From Arcobacter sp. CECT 8985 (GTDB taxonomy: Bacteria > Campylobacterota > Campylobacteria > Campylobacterales > Arcobacteraceae): DNA of 45,978 nucleotides. Below are positions 42,535-45,978 of this stretch, one piece after another (the first letter of the stretch is position 1; every line of letters begins with the position of its first letter). A program made the translations under genes and the position numbers. Below the pieces are notes generated by a model. That model had not been told where the DNA came from, did no database searches, and saw only the letters and a program-made list of their open reading frames with translations. Location of the stretch: assembly GCF_004116495.1 (NCBI RefSeq), contig NZ_PDKC01000023.1:1-45978 (forward strand), written 5' to 3'.

Positions 42535-43509
42535 TTATTTTGCTGCTTTTGCTTCTTTTATCCAAGCATCCACTTTAGTTTTATTTTTTTCTAGCCACAT
42601 TTTTACATGTCTATTAATATCTTTTTCTTTATTTTGACCTTTATTCATAAGCATATTTTCACCACTAATATCATTTACATTAACTTTAATAATGTCAAAT
42701 AATTTTGCAATATCTTTATGCTTTTCTTTTACACCTGCATTTGTAACAATTCTTTGAGAATTTACAGCAAAACCATAATCTGCTCCATTTGATAATTTTG
42801 TTGATTTTTGATTTGGATTAGCTGAATATTTTACTTGTAAAAATACAACATCTCTACCAGGAACAAGTTTTCCACTTACCCAATATGGAGTCCATGTATA
42901 ATATAAGATTGGTTTGCCATTTTTATAATTTGCAATTGTATCTGCAATCAATGCTGCATATTCACCTTGATTATGTTGAATAGTATCTCTAAGTTTATAT
43001 TTATCTAATTGATAATTAATAACTTTTTCACAACCCCAACCGGCATTACAACCAGTTAAATCTGCTTTCCCATCTCCATTTAAATCAAATAATTTTGCAA
43101 TTTTTGGATCTTTTAAATCATTTATATATTTTATATTATATTTTTGTGCAGTTTTCTTATCAATTAAATAACCTTGTGCACAACCAGTTATAAATGGATT
43201 AAATACATCAAATTTTTCTTTACCTAAAGCTTTTAATTTATCATCATGTAAAGGATGCCAATTAACAGCTAAGAAATATATGTTATCTTCATTAGCATGG
43301 TCTGCAATTGTTTGATATGCAATATCATAACCAACACCATTTGTCATTTCTACATCATAACCTAATTTTTTTACTAAATTAACTACAATTTTTGTTTGAA
43401 AACCCTCTTCTGCAATTGTAGTTTTTATTGCAGTAACTTTTGTTGCAAAAAGTGAACTTGCAAAAACTAAAGATGATACGGCACCTATAATTATTTTTTT
43501 ATTTAACAT
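42535..43509 (-). CDS. proX: Glycine betaine/L-proline ABC transporter substrate-binding protein ProX
   Basis: A 324-residue periplasmic protein. A Sec signal peptide (about 1-22) is followed by the ProX start [25 protein letters not shown]. Matches to E. coli ProX include [41 protein letters not shown] and [16 protein letters not shown]; the Trp residues in NWHP and YYTWTPYW form the betaine-binding aromatic cage. It delivers osmoprotectants for salt stress. It overlaps proW by 11 bp. Confidence 0.94.
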   Translation of the reverse strand: MLNKKIIIGAVSSLVFASSLFATKVTAIKTTIAEEGFQTKIVVNLVKKLGYDVEMTNGVGYDIAYQTIADHANEDNIYFLAVNWHPLHDDKLKALGKEKFDVFNPFITGCAQGYLIDKKTAQKYNIKYINDLKDPKIAKLFDLNGDGKADLTGCNAGWGCEKVINYQLDKYKLRDTIQHNQGEYAALIADTIANYKNGKPILYYTWTPYWVSGKLVPGRDVVFLQVKYSANPNQKSTKLSNGADYGFAVNSQRIVTNAGVKEKHKDIAKLFDIIKVNVNDISGENMLMNKGQNKEKDINRHVKMWLEKNKTKVDAWIKEAKAAK

Positions 43510-44533
43510 TATTTCTCCCTTTTAAATTGTTATATATTAATCCAATTGGTCCTTTTTCATACCATTTAAATTTAATTGTTTTATCTCTTTTCCCCATTTC
43601 CTGTGTTAGTCTATCTAATATTACTGCTAATAATACAATTCCTAATCCACCAACAGATGCAAGCCCAACATCAAGTCTACCAATTCCATTTAGAACCATT
43701 TGACCTAATCCACCAACTGCAATCATTGAAGCAATAACAACCATTGATAAAGCAAGCATTAATGTTTGATTTACTCCTGCCATAATTGTTGGCATTGCAA
43801 CTGGAATTTGAACTTTCCATAACATTTGTCTAGAACTTGATCCAAATGATCTTGAAGCTTCTATTAAATCTTCTGGAACTTGTCTAATTCCTAAATTTGT
43901 AAGTCTGATTAATGGAGGAAGCGCAAATATAATTGTAACAATAACACCAGGTACATTACCAATACCAAATAACATTACAATTGGAATTAAGTAAACAAAC
44001 GCTGGTGTAGTTTGCATAGCATCAAGTAAAGGTCTTACAATTTTATTAACCCTATCACTTTTAGCAGTCCAAATACCCAAAGGTAAACCAATAATAATGC
44101 AGAAGAATACTGCTGTGATAACTAAAGCTAAAGTTATCATTGCTTGTTGCCAAGCTCCAATAAATCCAATTATTGCAAATGAAATAAATGTTCCAAAAGC
44201 CATCTTTTTAGTAGAAAATTGTAATGCAACTAATACAAAAAAAACAATTACAACATAAGGTGATAAATATTGTAAAAAAGTTTCAATAGATTTTAAAACA
44301 ATATCAATTGGTGCTTTTGTATATAAAAAGAAATCTCTAAAATTTGTAACTAGCCAATCAATACCATGATTAGTCCAGCTATCAAAAGGAATAATAGAGT
44401 CTTTAAAAGGATGTAAAATATCAAAATTTGATGCATTATCTAAATTTGAAGTATCTATATTAGATGTCCAATCAACAGAAGACTGTTTGTCAGCTTGTGC
44501 AGCTGAAGCATTTCCCCATGGATCACTACTCAT
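43499..44533 (-). CDS. proW: Glycine betaine/L-proline ABC transporter permease ProW
   Basis: A 344-residue permease with a long N-terminal soluble segment (about 1-85) and about six membrane helices. [49 protein letters not shown] and the coupling loop [21 protein letters not shown] are ProW signatures. It forms the channel for ProX-bound betaine. It overlaps proV by 8 bp and proX by 11 bp, so all three are translationally coupled. Confidence 0.94.
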   Translation of the reverse strand: MSSDPWGNASAAQADKQSSVDWTSNIDTSNLDNASNFDILHPFKDSIIPFDSWTNHGIDWLVTNFRDFFLYTKAPIDIVLKSIETFLQYLSPYVVIVFFVLVALQFSTKKMAFGTFISFAIIGFIGAWQQAMITLALVITAVFFCIIIGLPLGIWTAKSDRVNKIVRPLLDAMQTTPAFVYLIPIVMLFGIGNVPGVIVTIIFALPPLIRLTNLGIRQVPEDLIEASRSFGSSSRQMLWKVQIPVAMPTIMAGVNQTLMLALSMVVIASMIAVGGLGQMVLNGIGRLDVGLASVGGLGIVLLAVILDRLTQEMGKRDKTIKFKWYEKGPIGLIYNNLKGRNNVK

Positions 44534-45731
44534 AATCTACTCCTTCATCAAATATTTTAAGTAATCCACTTTTAGAAATTGTTCCTTTATATTTGCCATT
44601 GTCATTAACAATTGCAGTTGGATAACTATGAGAGGCAATATCTGAAATAAACTCTGAAATTTGTAAATTTTCATTTATCGGTTGTTCATCAATTATTGCA
44701 TCTTTAATTGTTCCTCCTAATCTTTTTTGTTCTTTTAAAGAATCTAAAGTAAGTAATCCTATATATGTTCCATTTTTTTCTACAAAATATGCAAAGTCAT
44801 CATCAAAATCAGATAAATATTGCAATGCAGCTTTTATTCCTGTCCCATCTTTATTTATAATAGTAGAACGGACTTTTTTTGCAATATGTGAAGCACTAAG
44901 TACAGATGTTACATCAACACCTTTAAAAAATGATTTTACATAATCATTGGCAGGATTATTGATAATATCTTCTGGAGTTCCTATTTGAGAAATTTCTCCA
45001 TTCTGCATAATTGCAATTCTATCACCAATTCTAATGGCTTCGTCTAAATCATGTGAAATAAACACAATAGTTCTTTGTTCTTCACTTTGTAAAGTTAAAA
45101 GCTCATCTTGCATTTCTGTCCTAATCAAAGGGTCAAGTGCAGAGAAAGCTTCATCCATCAGTAATATATCCGGGTCATTAGCTAAAGCTCTAGCTAAACC
45201 TACTCTTTGTTGCATACCACCACTTAATTCATCTGGATAAGACATCTCATGTTGAGCTAAGCCCACTTGAGCTAGTGCTTTTCTTGCTTTGTCATATCTT
45301 TCATCTTTATTAACTCCACTTAACTCTAATCCAAATGATACATTATCAATAATATTCATATGAGGCATAAGTGCAAAAGATTGAAATACCATAGAAATTT
45401 TCTTTCTTCTTATATCAATTAATTCTTTGTCACTTAAATTTGTTATGTTAGTGTCGTCAATAAAAATTTCGCCAGCTGTTGGCTCAATTAATCTATTAAG
45501 TAATCTTACAAGTGTAGATTTACCAGAACCTGAAAGTCCCATTATTACAAAGATCTCTCCCTCTTTTATTTCAAAAGAAGCATTTTTTACTCCAATTGTC
45601 ATGCCTGTTTTATTAAAAATCTCATCTTTATTAATCCCTTGCTCTAAAAGCTTAATTGCCTTTTTAGGATGGGATCCAAAAATTTTATAAACATTTTTAA
45701 CAACAAGCTTTTTTTTCCTTTTATCTTCGAT
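44526..45731 (-). CDS. proV: Glycine betaine/L-proline ABC transporter ATP-binding protein ProV
   Basis: About 402 residues: an ATPase domain (Walker [38 protein letters not shown]; Walker [13 protein letters not shown]) and two C-terminal CBS domains (from about [18 protein letters not shown] on), which sense ionic strength in this family. No ATG, GTG or TTG gives a family-like start. The only strong ribosome site (AAGGAG, 45738-45743) precedes an ATC codon at 45731 by 6 bases, and starting there matches the E. coli N-terminus in length. An ATG at 45773 is upstream of the likely transcription start. The start is therefore provisional. Confidence 0.85.
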   Translation of the reverse strand: MEDKRKKKLVVKNVYKIFGSHPKKAIKLLEQGINKDEIFNKTGMTIGVKNASFEIKEGEIFVIMGLSGSGKSTLVRLLNRLIEPTAGEIFIDDTNITNLSDKELIDIRRKKISMVFQSFALMPHMNIIDNVSFGLELSGVNKDERYDKARKALAQVGLAQHEMSYPDELSGGMQQRVGLARALANDPDILLMDEAFSALDPLIRTEMQDELLTLQSEEQRTIVFISHDLDEAIRIGDRIAIMQNGEISQIGTPEDIINNPANDYVKSFFKGVDVTSVLSASHIAKKVRSTIINKDGTGIKAALQYLSDFDDDFAYFVEKNGTYIGLLTLDSLKEQKRLGGTIKDAIIDEQPINENLQISEFISDIASHSYPTAIVNDNGKYKGTISKSGLLKIFDEGVDYE

Positions 45732-45761
45732 AGTTCTCTCCTTATTAAGAAGTCTACAATT

Positions 45762-45767
45762 ATTATA
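45762..45767 (-). promoter_or_regulatory. -10 box of the proVWX operon
   Basis: TATAAT on the minus strand, 31 bases before the candidate ATC start and 19 bases before the ribosome site. A transcription start about 7 bases downstream would leave a short leader with the AAGGAG site. No clear -35 is seen. The remaining AT-rich bases to 45978 show no gene or motif that I can support. Confidence 0.5.
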
Positions 45768-45978
45768 AGACATCTTGGTGTTAATTTTTATCTTAGTATG
45801 TATATTTTTTACACAAACTGTGTATTTTATTGCATAATATATGTAATATATTTGCATTCATACTGTTTTAATATAACATAAATTATATTATTTTGATAAG
45901 TAAATGGTAATTTTTTATGATATTTTTATATTTTTTATGTTTTTTACACTAAAATTGTAGATTTTATATATATTATAT

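Noticed and set aside
45774-45857. Upstream extension of ProV beginning at 45857
   Set aside because: The sequence (Tyr/Ile/Lys-rich) has no counterpart in ProV, spans the TATAAT box, and has no ribosome site.

Overview
The window is about 46 kb of very AT-rich bacterial chromosome (GC near 28 percent by eye). It looks like a marine member of the Arcobacteraceae (Campylobacterota). The reasons are a urease gamma-beta fusion gene, a ccoI-ccoS pair beside a small cytochrome c553, the rpsB-tsf-ABC ATPase-acidic protein-gmk order that I recall from Campylobacter jejuni, weak -35 but clear TATAAT -10 boxes, and a ProVWX osmoprotectant system. I saw no prophage, insertion sequence, CRISPR array, tRNA or rRNA.

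Layout. 1-2798: the end of a membrane diguanylate cyclase, then a Rep/PcrA-type helicase. 2878-9635: a tight eight-gene minus-strand operon for membrane lipid modification (SDR, NTF2-like, GPH-type transporter, lipocalin, FAD enzyme, DUF1365, Cfa-like methyltransferase, DUF3833 lipoprotein). Such gene sets sit in singlet-oxygen/sigma-E regulons and furan fatty acid loci of other proteobacteria. 9730-10100: two tandem homologous small RNA genes that I do not recognise. 10096-20504: a co-directional urea operon, urtABCDE then ureD-ureAB-ureC-ureE-ureF-ureG. 20613-24711: a hybrid histidine kinase, divergent from a receiver-kinase and an OmpR-type regulator. The urtA promoter carries an 11-bp-spaced direct repeat, the pattern such regulators bind.

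24708-30528: msrPQ (periplasmic methionine sulfoxide repair), an NnrS-like membrane protein, thiol peroxidase, a CvfB-like RNA-binding protein and znuCB with a palindromic operator. 30591-33424: an ElyC/SanA-type protein, AMMECR1, ferrochelatase and an orphan Opp-type ATPase. 33601-36588: cytochrome c553 and the cbb3 oxidase assembly genes ccoS and ccoI. 36753-38372: a receiver-GGDEF-EAL protein. 38374-42318: gmk, an acidic protein, a LolD-like ATPase, tsf and rpsB, the last with a structured leader that can fold as a pseudoknot. 42535-45731: proXWV, where proV may start at an AUC codon.

The candidates for undescribed biology are the paired small RNAs with a duplicated two-operator promoter, the rpsB leader pseudoknot, the sensor cluster next to the urea operon, and the lipid operon with a non-canonical Cfa-like enzyme. 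All motif, fold and alignment statements were made by eye; no searches or folding programs were run.
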